A DNA stretch of 64,000 bases, taken from assembly GCA_027625915.1 (NCBI GenBank), contig JANTQA010000075.1, positions 1,364,001 through 1,428,000 of the forward strand. Reading direction: 5' to 3'. The position numbers were made by a program, and so were the translations under genes. The notes under the pieces were generated by a model. That model was not told where the DNA came from. It worked only from the letters and a program-made list of their open reading frames with translations, and searched no databases. Shown in pieces: positions 44,830 through 56,623 of the stretch (positions are counted from its first letter, which is position 1; each line of letters starts with the position of its first letter). The DNA is from Anaeramoeba flamelloides. Its lineage: Eukaryota > Metamonada > Anaeramoebidae.

Positions 44830-47800
44830 TTAATATTGAGAAAATAAAGTTCCCCATTGTAAATTTTTTCTATCTGGGAATTGTTTCCCCCAATATAAAT
44901 TTACCATTTTCTCAAAATTTGATTTCAAATCTAAAATTCTTTCAGTTTGGACTTGGATTAAAGATTCTTCATTTATTCTTCTAAACAGCAGAGCTACTGT
45001 TTTTCTTTGTAAATTTTTAATTTCAAACCCCTCTTCAATCAGACCATAAGAAATTTCTGATTTAATTTTACCATTTTTTGATACAATTAAAAGGGATTCA
45101 AATCCTAAAATTATTTTTGAAGAATCGAATTCATAATTTACACTTTCAATTATTCCCTTTTCTGATATTTCGAGAAGATTAGTAATTTTTTTAATATGCA
45201 TAATATATTCTTCAGAAGATATTTCACACATTTCTTTTTTTTCAAATTTAATATTTTTTTCATTTTTTTCACTATAAATTAAATCATAAAAAAATCCATG
45301 ATTTAATAGATCTTTTAAAAAAAAATATCTTTCAAACTTTTCATCAAATTTAAAATGCAGCTCTTCAATTTCTTTTCTTTTATTTTTTTCATTTTCCTTT
45401 TCATCATTTAAGATTTCATTCTCTTTTTCCTTTTCCTTTTCCTTTTCCTTTTCCTTTTCCTTTTCCTTTTCTATTTCTTCACCCTCCCCTTTATCCACAT
45501 CCCGATTCCCTTCTCCCATCATATTAACTATTTCATTATTGTTTTTATGCTCATTTGGATTTAGAGTATCATTAATATTTTTAAGAAAATTTTTCATTTT
45601 GAATTTCATTTTATCATTTATTGACAACTTTCTTTTTTCTTTTTGTTTCTCAATAACTTGATTTTTTTTATTATCATTTATTATTATTTTTTTATTTGTA
45701 TTTAATTGTTTGTCATTCTTATGTAACAACTTGAAGGAATAAATTTTGATTTCTTGTAAATCTTCAAATATTTCAATTTTCTGAATATTTGACAGATTTA
45801 ATTTTTTTACTATATTTTGATTTTTTCGATGAATAATAAATATTCTAAAATTAGAAAATTTAATATAATGCCGCCCCTTTTCCTTTTCCCACTCCTTTTC
45901 ATTTTCAAAGAGAACATTTATTAAATTAATTTGATAAATGTTTGGGCACATTTTGAAACTTTGTAAAGGGATATCATTGATAATTCTATTTTTTTGAGAA
46001 ATTTTGAAGAGTTGATGATAGCCATGATAAATTTTGATTTTTTTTCTAAGATTTTGACTTAGATTAGGAATTAATTGCCTTTCGACGATTTTACAAAATG
46101 GTGTGGGATACCAGAATATTAAATCGTGTATTTGATTTAAAACATTTTTTTTTATTTTTGATTTCAATTTTTTTAAAATAATCCTAATGGAATCTTGTAA
46201 ATTGAATAAAACATTTAAATGACTTAGATCAAATAACAATGTAAATTTATTTTCTCCTATTTCAGAAATCACCCCGATAATTTCTTTTATAATAGCATCA
46301 ATATTATTAAAGTCTAATAAGGCAATTTCTCGGAAATTTACATATACTAATTGTATTGTTTTATTATTATATTTTGATCCCATCATCATAAAATAATTCC
46401 CCTTATCTTTTGCTTCAAATATATCCTGTGATAATAATAATAATTTATCCATATCCCCTTGTAAATGTTGTATCGGTGGTCCAATTTCTTCTAACATTTC
46501 AAAAAATTTTTCATATTTTTTTTTATGAATTAACATATTATGGATTTCACCTTTAGGCTTTTTTAATACTTGTAGAATTGGCTCTTTTAAATTAAGAAAA
46601 AATCTATGAAGTAATAGTAGATCTCCAATATCGATCGAATGAATGTCAAATTCAAGAATTTCTCTCCTTTGTCGTTTTGTTTTTTCTTTTGTTATTTTAC
46701 TTTCATTCTGCTCTTTCCCTCTTCCCTCTTTTACCCCCTCTCCCTCTCTTTGTTTCTTTTCTTTTTTATCTTTGTCATTTTCTTGTTTTCCACTTTCCTT
46801 TTTGAATTTTTTTTTCTTTCCAATTCCATCTTTTGTTTTGTTTTCTTTCTTCTTTTCACCTTTCAACCCTTCTTCTTCTTTTCTCTTGACTTTTTTATCT
46901 TTTTCATTTCTCCGTTTTTCAATGTTTTCCTTTTCATCATTTAAGATTTCTTTATCTTTATCTTTTTCCTTTTCTATTTCCTTTTCCTTTTCCCTTTCCA
47001 TTTCTTCACTAATATTAGATTTATTATTTGTTACAATTTCTATTTTTTTATATTTATCATTGAATTCTTTTAATTCCTGAAATTTTAATTTTGAATTTAA
47101 ACTTTCCCCGCCTTCTTTTGATACATTCATTAAATATCCCTTCATTCTCTCTAAGTTTTCCTTGATCCAATCATTAAAATATTTTAAATATTCAATATTT
47201 GAAAAATAAAGACCATTAGATAAATTTTGAAGTAATTTTGTTACCAAAATCATGTTTCTTCTTGACTCTTTTGTTTCTTTGGATTCCTTTGGAAGCAACC
47301 CATAACGTTTTGGATTAATTAGTATTGAATTGAAAAATCTTAAAAAAATATAACCGCCAATTAAATTTGCAACTCTATTTATTTTATAAACCTTTGCACA
47401 ATCTGCAATATAATAACAAATGATTTTAATTTCATCTGGTAATTCATTTTTTGTAAATAAAATTTTTTCAAAAATAATTTGACAACAAGAAATTAAGCTT
47501 ATTTGATTTGATTCAATTATTTTACTAGAATTATCAGTTGATTTATTAAAATATTTTCGGTTCTCAATCATATATGAATCAACTTCGAAATCAAGTGATG
47601 TGTCACTTAATAATCCATGAATCATTCCCCCAAGATGAAATCTTAAATAATCCATACATATATATCCTATTGAATATTTTAGATTTGGAAATTTTATACA
47701 AAAAAAATTTTTAGAATGATATGGTAATTAAATATAAAATCCATTTTTGTCAAAAAAATTAAAAAAATAAAAAATAATAAAATATCCGCCCCACTCAACA

Positions 47801-50800
47801 CCTTTTTTCACATTTTGAAAGACTATTTAAAGAAGAATGGATTTTTTTTCCAAATCAAGGATAATTGGATAGCTATATTAACTTATACTTGGTGATTGAA
47901 CAAAAAAAAAAAAAAAAAAAATACAAATAGAATTTTCAAGATTAAAAAATTACATTTTTTTGATAACTAATTTATCAATAATAAATCTTAATGTTGACTG
48001 AGTATGATGTATAAAATATCTAGAATAAAATTCAATAAATCTTATAAAAGATAAAAGATGTTAATTTGTACTCAATTTATTAGTTATAGAATTTAAATTA
48101 TATTCTTCAGGAACATAAACCTTATAGTCTTTATTGTGAAAATTTTCTTTTTGTTTTTTATTTCTTTATTGAGTAAAAAGGAGTAATTAAAGTAAATTTA
48201 CAAAATAAAAAAAGAGAAGAAGATAAATAACTAAAAAACAATTCTTTTTGAAATTCTGATTTTTTTTTTTTTTTTTTTTCATCTTTATTTAGGAGATGAG
48301 AATTTGTATGAAAGTACATCCCATGTTATATAGATTGAAAATTTTTCATTGATTCTTTTTTTTTATATTATTTTTGTATATAATAGTGTAAAAAAATACC
48401 TGACATGAAGAAAATACCTAATAAGATATTTAAAAATGTGATTATGAGGAGAATTGTTGTGTAATTATAAATATTTAAAATCAAATCCTTTTTATAAATA
48501 ACCAATTTTTTTATGAACCTAGCAATAAAATTATCTTAAAGTTCATTAAAGTAGGATGCCGATAGAATACTCAAGTAATTGTTAGATAGCAGTAGTTGAT
48601 CAACTTTTTTTGAAAAACAATCAGAGTTTTATAGAGGTTTATTAGAGTTTGGAAAATGATAATTTTTATTCTTGTTTTTTTTGTTGATTGAATGCTGTTT
48701 TGAATAAGTGTGATTTCATTAACCATCATTCTAATAAGTGGACGAGTTATAATTTAAAAAGTTCAATTCTTTGTAAAAAAAAAAAAAGGATTTGATTTTA
48801 AATATTCGAAATTATATAATCAATTTTCGGAATATTAACAATTAAAAATCTTGTCTTGGATTTTTTTCATGCCATTTATTTTTTTTTCACTATTATATTT
48901 TTAATTTTTAATGTTTTTTTATTGGATCAAAAGAACAATAAACATTCGGCACTACAAAATAAAAAGAATTAATCTGAATGATGATATCTCTAAGTGATTT
49001 TTGGGCTGTGATAATAGATATTAGTTTTTCAAGTAATTTGGAGAGGTCAATTATTTGTTTGATACTGGAAAAAAATTGTTGAACAAAGAAAAAAAAAACA
49101 AAAAACCAAAGAAATAAAATCAAGAAGAAAAAAACAATAATAAATTGAAGAAGAAGAAAAAAAAGAAGGTTTCCAATCAACCTTAGCTTGATGTATATAA
49201 ATTACATAAACAACAATTTTAATTTTTATTTATTTTTTTTTTTTTCAAAAAATTTCAACTATTAAAACTTTTGTAATCTTTTTTAAAACTAAAATTTAAT
49301 AAAATTCACATATTCGTCATTTTAACAAGATTTTACAATTATTTTTCTTCTCTCTTAATTTAACGTCGGATAATATATTGAACAAATTTGAAAACAATTT
49401 ATTTATTAAAAAATGTTTTTTTTTTTCGGAGACAAATTCTGTCATTTACCTAACTTTAAGAAGACTTTTTTTAAAATAAAAAAATAGTTTTTGATTGATT
49501 TCGAAAAATAAACAATAAAAGTCGAGGATATTTTACAAATATTAACCTAACCAGAAAATAACAAAGAATAATTCCAAAATTTTTTTTCTTTCCTCAATTT
49601 TGACTTCTTAAGTGAATTTTTAAAAACCTCTTAACTTTTAGGTTAGATAAAAAAATAATCGAAACTTCTCTGCTATGCCCCAAGGTTTGTAACTTTCACC
49701 TAAGAAGGAATTTTCTCAAAAAGTTGTTTTGATCCCAACCTTATTTTTCATTTTGAGATATCACAGAAATCGCAGAAACCAGGAAAGACAAATTTAGTTA
49801 AAAATATTCCATTTTTTTGTTAGTAGTTATTATTGAAGATATGTTTATGAGAATTACCAACCACCAAAACATTAATAAAAAGCACTAACACTTATAAATT
49901 TTAATTGCAAACGTAGACCTTAAGGTATACAATCCCTGAAATTTGAAAAAAGATTATCTTGTGTCATTTGTAGGGGATTTTTAATTTGGTACTTAGCTGA
50001 TCGATCTTGTGCTTGATATGGATTTTAATAGTGGTTCAAAATTGCAATTTTTGACAATTTATTTTTTTTCTTTCCGAAATTCTAATTGAAGAGTTTAAGA
50101 TTAATTGGCTGGAACTTAAGTTGTAAAAAAATGTGTTTTGTAGGTTTTTGATTGAAAATTTTAATTCAGGTTTGGTTTTATTTTAAGCTTTTAAAACAAT
50201 TTTTTTTTTCGTTTGTTATTTGAATAATGGAGAAATCAAAATTTTCAATCTACAACCCAAAAATCAATATTTATTCTTGAACACCTACAAATCTATTAAT
50301 CTTACATTCTTCAATTCGGATTTTATGAAAAAATTAAAAATAAATTAACTAAAATTGACATTTTGAACTACTATCAAAATTCATACCAAGCCCAAGATCG
50401 ATCAGCTAAGAACCAAATTAACAAACCACCACACCCCAACATATGATAACTTTTTTTCAAATTTCAAGGATTGTAAACCTTAAAGAAAGAAAACAAAAAA
50501 AAAAAGAAGTTCAAGTGAATAATTTTACAACACCAAATTCAAATTATACAAAGGTAATTTTTTTCATTGTACACAGTACCTCTTATTGTTGCAAACGAAA
50601 TTATTAAACCAATCTAAAATTACATTTTCAAGAAATAACATTTGAATTAAAATATTTCTTGCATGTCAAATAATGTAGGCGAGCCAAAAGTACTAGATGA
50701 AGAAAGGGGGTTTAATTCGAAAAATTTTCATATGGTTTTGAAAATACAAACCATTTATATGAAGGTTTATTTGTTAAAGACTGTTGCGTAAGTCCAAATT

Positions 50801-51213
50801 TGTTTAAACATTCTCTAAAATAAAGAAATAAATCTTCACTTCTTTGTTTTTACACTTTTGGAGAATCGGAAAAGTTTAAAATTAATAAAAAAGAAAATTT
50901 GATCATTATTACTTGTGTAAACCGTACAAAGGTATGTGTTTATTGAGTTCGTTCTTAGTATTGTTCCTTTTTGGTAAAGACGGTAAAATTCATTTTTAAT
51001 CAGTATATTAATGAATTGTAATACACTATTCGTTGTTAGACCAACCCCAAGAAGTGAGTTTGCTATTGATTCAAAATCTCTACTGTCAGCTGTAACGGAG
51101 AGCGCAACCACAAGCTCTTTGTTTTCGAGTAATTCAAGACAAATGGAACGGTACACTTTTGCTGAACCGAATATGTGTTTGTTCAAAAATATGATTGTAT
51201 TATTATTACTCAT
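44830..51213 (-). CDS. neurofibromin-like RasGAP with Sec14/PH-like module, two exons
   Basis: My model joins exon 1 (51213-50913) to exon 2 (47666-44830), giving 1045 aa; phase-1 join, donor GTAATA, acceptor ATTCAATAG. Exon 1 alone carries the start of a RasGAP domain: FINILIKNEFYRLY, then GTILRTNS with Arg87 as the likely arginine finger. Exon 2 continues YLRFHLGGMI, then FLRFFNSILINP (208-219, equivalent of the FLR-N-P-A fingerprint) and VTKLLQNLSNG (about 242). A Lys/Glu insert (about 320-445) separates the end of the GAP domain (DLLLLHRFF) from a Sec14-like region (about 480-620) and PH-like strands that follow. Another (Lys-Glu)n run, from TTTTCC repeats at 45425-45475, lies further on. 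The order GAP, Sec14, PH matches neurofibromin. RasGAPs switch Ras off by speeding GTP hydrolysis; the Sec14-PH part of neurofibromin binds lipids. Exon 1 ATG is at 51213; TTG-led codons upstream are ignored. Confidence 0.85.
48383..48893 (+). mobile_element. miniature element family B, uninterrupted copy
   Basis: 511 bp. Starts 'atagtgtaaaaaaatacc' then 'tgacatg', ends with the inverse; TA on both sides. It aligns along its length with 37252-38220 after removal of the nested family A insertion ('gtttggaaaatgataattt' is shared). It lies in the RasGAP intron. Confidence 0.8.
49918..50485. mobile_element. foldback element, family D
   Basis: Arms of about 230 bp: 49918-50150 and 50255-50485. 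The outer ends read 'cttaaggtatacaatccctg' and, inverted, 'aaggtttacaatccttgaaa'. Inner landmarks are 'tttaatttggtacttagctg' and its complement. The loop is about 100 bp. A half copy is at 10275-10510, and the last bases of the window (63984-64000) look like the start of another. It lies in the RasGAP intron. Confidence 0.8.
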
Positions 51214-51898
51214 TTCTTTTTTAGGATTAAGAAACAAGTAGAAAGTAGGAAAAAATGTCTTAATTTATCTAATTGGAAATTCTTTATTAATTAAAGGATT
51301 GACAGAAGAATTAATAACAGAGGATCACAAAAGGAATAAAATCTGTTCTTAATTTTAAATAGAGTCTGTTTTGTATTTCTCACAATTTAAAAGACTATAG
51401 GATCTGTAAATGTTTGTTAATTTTTTTAATTTAAGGGTTTTTCGATCAGTATAGATCTCATTTCAATTTTCAATTAAGTGTGTTTCCAGAGTAAAAGATA
51501 AGGTTTTAATTGTTGCTATTAAATCTAAAAAATGTAAAAATTTTTTAGTTTAATTTCATTTTTTAACTTTTTTTGGTGAAAAACCAAGAAACTTTATATA
51601 ATAAATTGTTTTTTGAAATTTCTGTTGTAATGTTACACTTTAAAAAAAGAATTTTCAGATTCATAAAAAGGAGAATTGATACTAAAAATTCTTTGGTAAT
51701 TTGTTAAATATGTTAGTATCAAATACAATTTTACTTAAAACTAACAAATTTGATCTTAATAGATTAGTATCAACATTTAAATTATGTTGCTATTGAAGAG
51801 AACGATACTTTAGTACTCTGCACTTTAAATTCCCCAATAAAAATTATTAGTAAAATAGCACTTTAATGATTATCTTATCAATTCAACACGACCTATAC
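51214..51898. other. 5' flank of the RasGAP gene
   Basis: Promoter of the minus-strand RasGAP gene is expected here. No defined motif or other gene was recognised. Confidence 0.4.
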
Positions 51899-52452
51899 TT
51901 TATTTCGGTCAAAGCTGCCCAAACCATTTTAATCAAATATCAATTATTATTATTAATTAACCTTTGAAAGAACAGATGAGAAATAAGTAAATAATAATAA
52001 TCAAAGAATAGTTGATATTCCTCTGGAATAAAGTAAAATAAATAAATAAATATATTTTCTTAAAAATTGAAAAACCTAAAATACTTTATACCTATTGATA
52101 AAAGCATCTATATTCATTTTGAACTTCAATTGAAGATCATAGAAAATTCTTTAAAAATCATAAGGGTTACTCTATAATCATATATATGCTTTTAATAACA
52201 ATAGAATAACATCTTTTTACCAAGTGACTCTCGATCTTGAAATAAAAAAAAAAACAAAATATCCTAGATGAATAACTTTTCAAAAAAAAAATCAAAAAAA
52301 AAACAGGTGAAATGTGTACAAAAATGTGAAAAAATGTTTTCAATTTTATAATTTCCTAATATATATTGTTTCTTCTTGAATCGATTCAAATCCTTTTAAA
52401 TTAAATAATTCATTACCCATAAAAACTCGGTCTCTTTGAATGAAAAATGGTT
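51899..52452. mobile_element. miniature element family F, copy 1
   Basis: About 554 bp, TA-flanked. The left end 'actttatttcggtcaaag' and the right end 'ctctttgaatgaaaaatggt' are worn versions of the family ends seen at 58180-58882. The body shares 'accaagtgactctcgatctt' and 'gtgaaaaaatg' with the other copies. Confidence 0.75.
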
Positions 52453-52539
52453 TATTTATTTGTTAAAAATACGAAAAGTTTTTTTTTATTTTTTTATTAT
52501 TTAACAAAGGTGATGTAATATATTTTATCATATATTAAG

Positions 52540-52698
52540 GTTAGGTTTTTTTTACTTTGAGAAATAAAATGAAAAATTATTTATTTTTAGGTTTATTTCT
52601 CAAATTAAAAAAACATTTGTTAACTTTTCCTAATTTAAAATAATATTGAAAAATCTTTGTTTTTTCTCTATTCTTAAGAATTCTGGAAAAGTTAAGTT
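52540..52698. repeat. hairpin module cluster B-A
   Basis: Module B (52546-52613: 'tttttttactttgagaaata' with 'tatttctcaaattaaaaaaa') and module A (52618-52697: 'cttttcctaatttaaaataa' with 'ttaagaattctggaaaag'), both worn. Confidence 0.65.
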
Positions 52699-52699
52699 A

Positions 52700-52865
52700 C
52701 AAGTAGTTCCACTATTAAGACACCAATTTTCAACAATATTTAAGACAAAAATAAATCATCAAATTGTGGTGCATATTTTGTAATTATTCTTGACACAAAT
52801 TATTTTTCTAGTATTTGAATTTAATGTCATAATTTGAGATTGTTTTTTGTTTATTAATTTTCGTA
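52700..52865. mobile_element. worn palindromic miniature element, family C
   Basis: The left end 'caagtagttccactattaag' follows TA. The right arm keeps 'atttgagatt' and 'tttattaattttcgt', but its outermost part is lost. Confidence 0.6.
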
Positions 52866-53337
52866 AAAATTTCCTCTCTTTTTTTTTATTGTTAAAGAAG
52901 TGTAAATTACACTCTGGATACCCTTTTACTTAAATTCCCAAAAAGAAATTTAAGCATAAAATCATAGATTTCACTATTATTATTTAATGAAAATAGTTTC
53001 AAACTGTTTGTTTTAAATTAATTCAATAAGATTTTTTTTTTTTTTAATTTGAAAATTTCCTCTCTTTAAGTCCTCTTCCAAATATAAAAGCAAAAAATAT
53101 CCATTTGTTTTTGTCATTTTTTTTTTAATCTCTCTTTTTAAAAATTCCATAAACAAAAGGGTGTCTAAAATGTAAAAATGATTACACTTGAAACCTAGCC
53201 AAAAAACTTGGTTCAAAAATATAACTTAAAGATATTACAAAAAAAGATATTCAAAAAAAGTTAAAATTAAACAAATGACAAAAATAAACATTTTTTACTT
53301 TTATATTGGGAATAGTGCTTTAAAAGTGGAATTGGCT
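52866..53337. other. AT-rich spacer with a minor repeat
   Basis: 52870-52975 matches 18835-18935 ('gaagtgtaaattacactctg' versus 'gaagtgtaaattatacttta'), so another dispersed repeat is present in two partial copies. The minus-strand open stretch at 53013-53216 lacks support. Confidence 0.4.
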
Positions 53338-54070
53338 TTATTTTAACTTTTCCAGAAATCTTAAGAATTGAGAAAAAATAAAGATTTTTAACTATTATAT
53401 TAAATTCTGGAAAACTGCATTTATCTTTTCTTAATTTTTCTTTTTATTTGTAAAATTAATAGATTTTCGTTAGTTTTATTTTACAAATGTAATAGAAAAC
53501 CTCAAAAAAACCTTAGAAAACTTCACAAATAAAATATAAAACCTCAAAACAATCTAGAACACTTCACAAATAAAATAGAAAACCTCAAAAAAACCTCAAA
53601 AAAACCTAGAACACTTTTACATATAAAATAGCAAATTTCAAGTAAACCACAATTAGGTGTTTTTTAATTTTGGAAATGAAAAGAAATATTTTTAAATTTT
53701 TTTATTTCTAAAATTTAAAAAAACTGCAGTTAGCTTTTCCAGAATTTAAAAGAATTAAATAAAATCAAAGATTTTTCTCTATTATTTTGAATCCTCTTAA
53801 AGTTAAGTACCAAACTACACTTTACAATACTTTTCGTTCATTTTTTAATCTAACGAAATTAACAAAATTAGTAGATTCTTCTCTGTTTTTTTGATTTAAA
53901 AAACTGTAATTAGATTTTCTAAAATTTAAAAGAATGAAATAAAAACCTTATATTTTACTTAATTCTTTTGAAATTTTAAAACAATCGTTAGGTTTTTTTA
54001 TTGAATTTATAGATTACTGAAACATTTTCTCAATTTTTTTTTAATTCCTTAAATATATATAAAAAAACCT
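53338..54070. repeat. worn hairpin modules with a 42-bp tandem repeat
   Basis: Module A copies lie near 53343-53415, 53733-53812 and 53905-53975, and a B copy near 53651-53730. Between them, 53489-53640 holds about three units of a 42-bp tandem repeat ('aaaacctcaaaacaatctag' then 'aacacttcacaaataaaata'). That unit is the complement of part of stem C at 33854-33895. Confidence 0.65.
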
Positions 54071-54586
54071 AGGTGCTCTATGACAGTTTCTTTATTTCAA
54101 AATTTCATTTCGATATTTCTGTAAAGTATCATAATTTTATTTATCGTTAACCAATTTCAAAATAAATAATTAACTTTAATTTCGAATAATATCAAATTTA
54201 TTATTAGAATTATTTTTGTTTATTTGAATTCAGCCTTTAATCCAAACTAATCGATTTTTTTCATAAGAGAACCAGTCCCATAAAAAATGATCAAACTCAT
54301 CTTCTATTTTGAAATTGAAATATTTTTTTGTATAAATTGCTAGATTTTATTTTTATTTGCTTCTGAACATATACAAAAACATAATTACTAATTATTACAT
54401 AAAAAAATGAGTTGTTGAATTTTATCACATTGGTTCGATTTAGGTTTTACCAAATAATAACAAAAAAGTAAAAGTAGAAATTTTTCTTTATTCTTATATT
54501 TTTATCGAAAATCAGAATATGTTTTTTTTTTAATTTATGAAATATAAAAAAAAAATCGAGGTCTTGTTGTCTTTTGATTACTTATA
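54071..54586. other. AT-rich spacer
   Basis: No gene, RNA or paired repeat was recognised. Confidence 0.4.
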
Positions 54587-55061
54587 CTGTCGTCAAAATA
54601 AAGCCTGCAAAAAAATTTTATGTGTGTTTCAAAATGTAAAGGATTTTTTTTTGTTATAGAAGAACTATATATAACCGAACAGAGAAACCGACAATAAACC
54701 CTAAAAAATATGGTATTGGTTTCTTAAAGTTCTATTATTTATTAAGAAATTTCATAAAATGAAGGATCAAATTGCAAAATTAATCTCAAAAAATAGAGTA
54801 AATTTTTATGAAAATTTTTTTCAAAAAAACAAAAAATTAAAAAAAAAATGAGAATATTATGGAAAATTTTCAACTATTTGCAGAAATAATTTAAATTTTA
54901 CCAAAAATAACCAGACCTTTACTTTCAAAATTGATTTGAACACTAGGTTTTCTATTATGTAGTAGATTGGATGTTGCCTTGGTAAAAGAAGAAAAAAAAA
55001 GCACTGATAATTCTTTGAAACACGGATTATAGTCTTTGGGCACGCTTTATTTTGATCACTG
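54587..55061 (+). mobile_element. non-autonomous Tc1-like element, family A, copy 3
   Basis: 475 bp between TA at 54585-54586 and TA at 55062-55063. The left end is 'ctgtcgtcaaaataaagc'; the right end is 'gctttattttgatcactg'. Same orientation and length as the nested copy at 37668-38140. Confidence 0.85.
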
Positions 55062-55260
55062 TAGAAAAAAAAAATCAGCCTTATCTTTAAAATTTCTATT
55101 TATAATTCCAAAAATCTATTGATTTTACAAATAACCAGCAACTTCTAGAAAATGTAGACATTCTAAACATCCCACATTACTCTACGACATAAACTAACCT
55201 GATGACATTTTTTGATATTCGTTGGCATCTTTGCTTATTTGAATTATTACTATCCCTTTA

Positions 55261-55768
55261 GCCAGTTCCACTCTTTAGAAACAAACTTTTAACGAAAATT
55301 AAGGCACAATATTTTTTTCAAATTAAGGTATAAATTTAGGATTCTAGAACAAAAATTGTGTAAAAAAAAAGTGTAAAAAATATACTATTATTTTGCAATA
55401 AAAAAAATGAAAATTTTTATTTAAAGTTCCAGAATGAATATTAATTATTACTGCTGCAACCAAATTATCAGAGTAAAAATTTTATCTTAGGGATCAAGAA
55501 GGAAGTTTATATTATTGTCAAAAAAAATCATTTCTAAACAATGTTGTAAAGATCTTTGGATTTTCTTCAACTCATAAACGAGAAAAATATTTTTGAGAAT
55601 GGGAAATAAAAATTTTCATTTTTTTTATTGCAAAATAATAGTATATTTTTTACACTTTTTTTTTACACAATTTTTGTTCTAGAATCCTAAATTTATACCT
55701 TAATTTGAAAAAAATATTGTGCCTTAATTTTCGTTTAAAAGTTTGTTCCTTTAGAGTGGGGCTGACTG
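55261..55768. mobile_element. family C derivative with very long hairpin arms
   Basis: 508 bp between TA at 55259-55260 and 55769-55770. The outer 70 bp resemble family C ('ttaaggcacaa'), but the inverted arms run on to about 175 bp ('aatatactattattttgcaa' and its complement at 55630-55650). They enclose a 170 bp loop found also at 38845-39025. The outer and inner arms pair closely, so the transcript would be a long double-stranded stem. Confidence 0.8.
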
Positions 55769-56623
55769 TAAGTATTTTTCAATATTCTTAGCCTTTTATA
55801 AGTGAGATTTTTATTATTTGATATTCTTGGATTTGGTGTTGATGTGTTTTGTTTAAGAGCTTCACGAAAGTTTTGGGATAAAAAAAAGTTTGTATTTTTT
55901 ATTTACTTTAAAAATCTAAAAAAATACGAAAATTTGTAAGATTGTTGGCCCTCTTGAATTCAGAAAACTTGTATGTCATTTTTTCTATTACTAGCATTGG
56001 ATTTCAGATCTCACAAACCAGATATTCTGAAGTATACTTTAAAACGAACTTAAAATTAAAAAAGTTGTTTTAAAAAGTGGATACAAGATCATAATCACCT
56101 TAACCAATTGAAAAGTAAGGTTTTTGTCATGAGAGTTCAGAAGACATTCGAAATGTTTTTATTTTTCATTCCCAACTAGCAAAATGTTGAAAAAACAAAG
56201 GGGTATGATCAGATGGAAAAGAATTTTCAAAAAAGTCTTAAAGCAATGTTTTTGCAAAAAAACCTAAAAATAGCCCTTTTGCAATTTGTTTTTGGGGCTC
56301 AAGACACACAAAATCTTTTTGATCAACAAATAGAGTCTTGGTTTGGATCTCAAATACCTTTTCCAATAAAATTAATAGTGGGAAAAAAAAAAAAAAAAGG
56401 GATTTGAAACAAAATTAAAAAAAAAATTTTTTTACTGAGAAATAAAATGCTTTTGTGAGATTATTTGAGGCAAACCATTTACTTGTTTTGTTACTGGAAC
56501 ATGTACAAGATGACTATACTCTCAAATTTATTTCATTGAAGAGGAAATTTTCCAACATTAACATTCATTATTTTTAATTTTTATTAAAAACTTTATATTT
56601 TTCAACAAACCAAACCTATCAAA
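55769..56623. other. 5' flank of the sirtuin gene
   Basis: Contains a possible small ORF at 56213-56407. Otherwise AT-rich with no recognised motif. Confidence 0.4.
56213..56407 (+). CDS. possible small ORF upstream of the sirtuin gene
   Basis: An ATG opens 64 codons: amphipathic N-terminal half (KNLKIALLQFVFGAQDTQ), then SWFGSQIPFPIKLIVG and a Lys tail. Base composition is slightly richer in G and C than the flanks. No family was recognised. It could be a decayed gene or part of a transcript leader for the sirtuin. Confidence 0.25.
   Translation: MEKNFQKSLKAMFLQKNLKIALLQFVFGAQDTQNLFDQQIESWFGSQIPFPIKLIVGKKKKKGI

Larger units (their letters stand above)
47667..50912 (-). other. 3.2 kb intron of the RasGAP gene
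   Basis: Bounded by GT (50912-50911) and AG (47668-47667) on the minus strand. It contains the family B element at 48383-48893 and the foldback at 49918-50485. The remaining sequence is AT-rich, with no open frame of note. Confidence 0.7.

Noticed and set aside
46639-47080. Plus-strand open frames rich in Ser, Phe and Leu
   Set aside because: They lie opposite the Lys/Glu-rich part of the RasGAP gene and are the complement of its codons.
53489-53640. Short regularly spaced repeats considered as a CRISPR-like array
   Set aside because: Units are contiguous with no unique spacers, in a eukaryotic context; it is a 42-bp tandem repeat.
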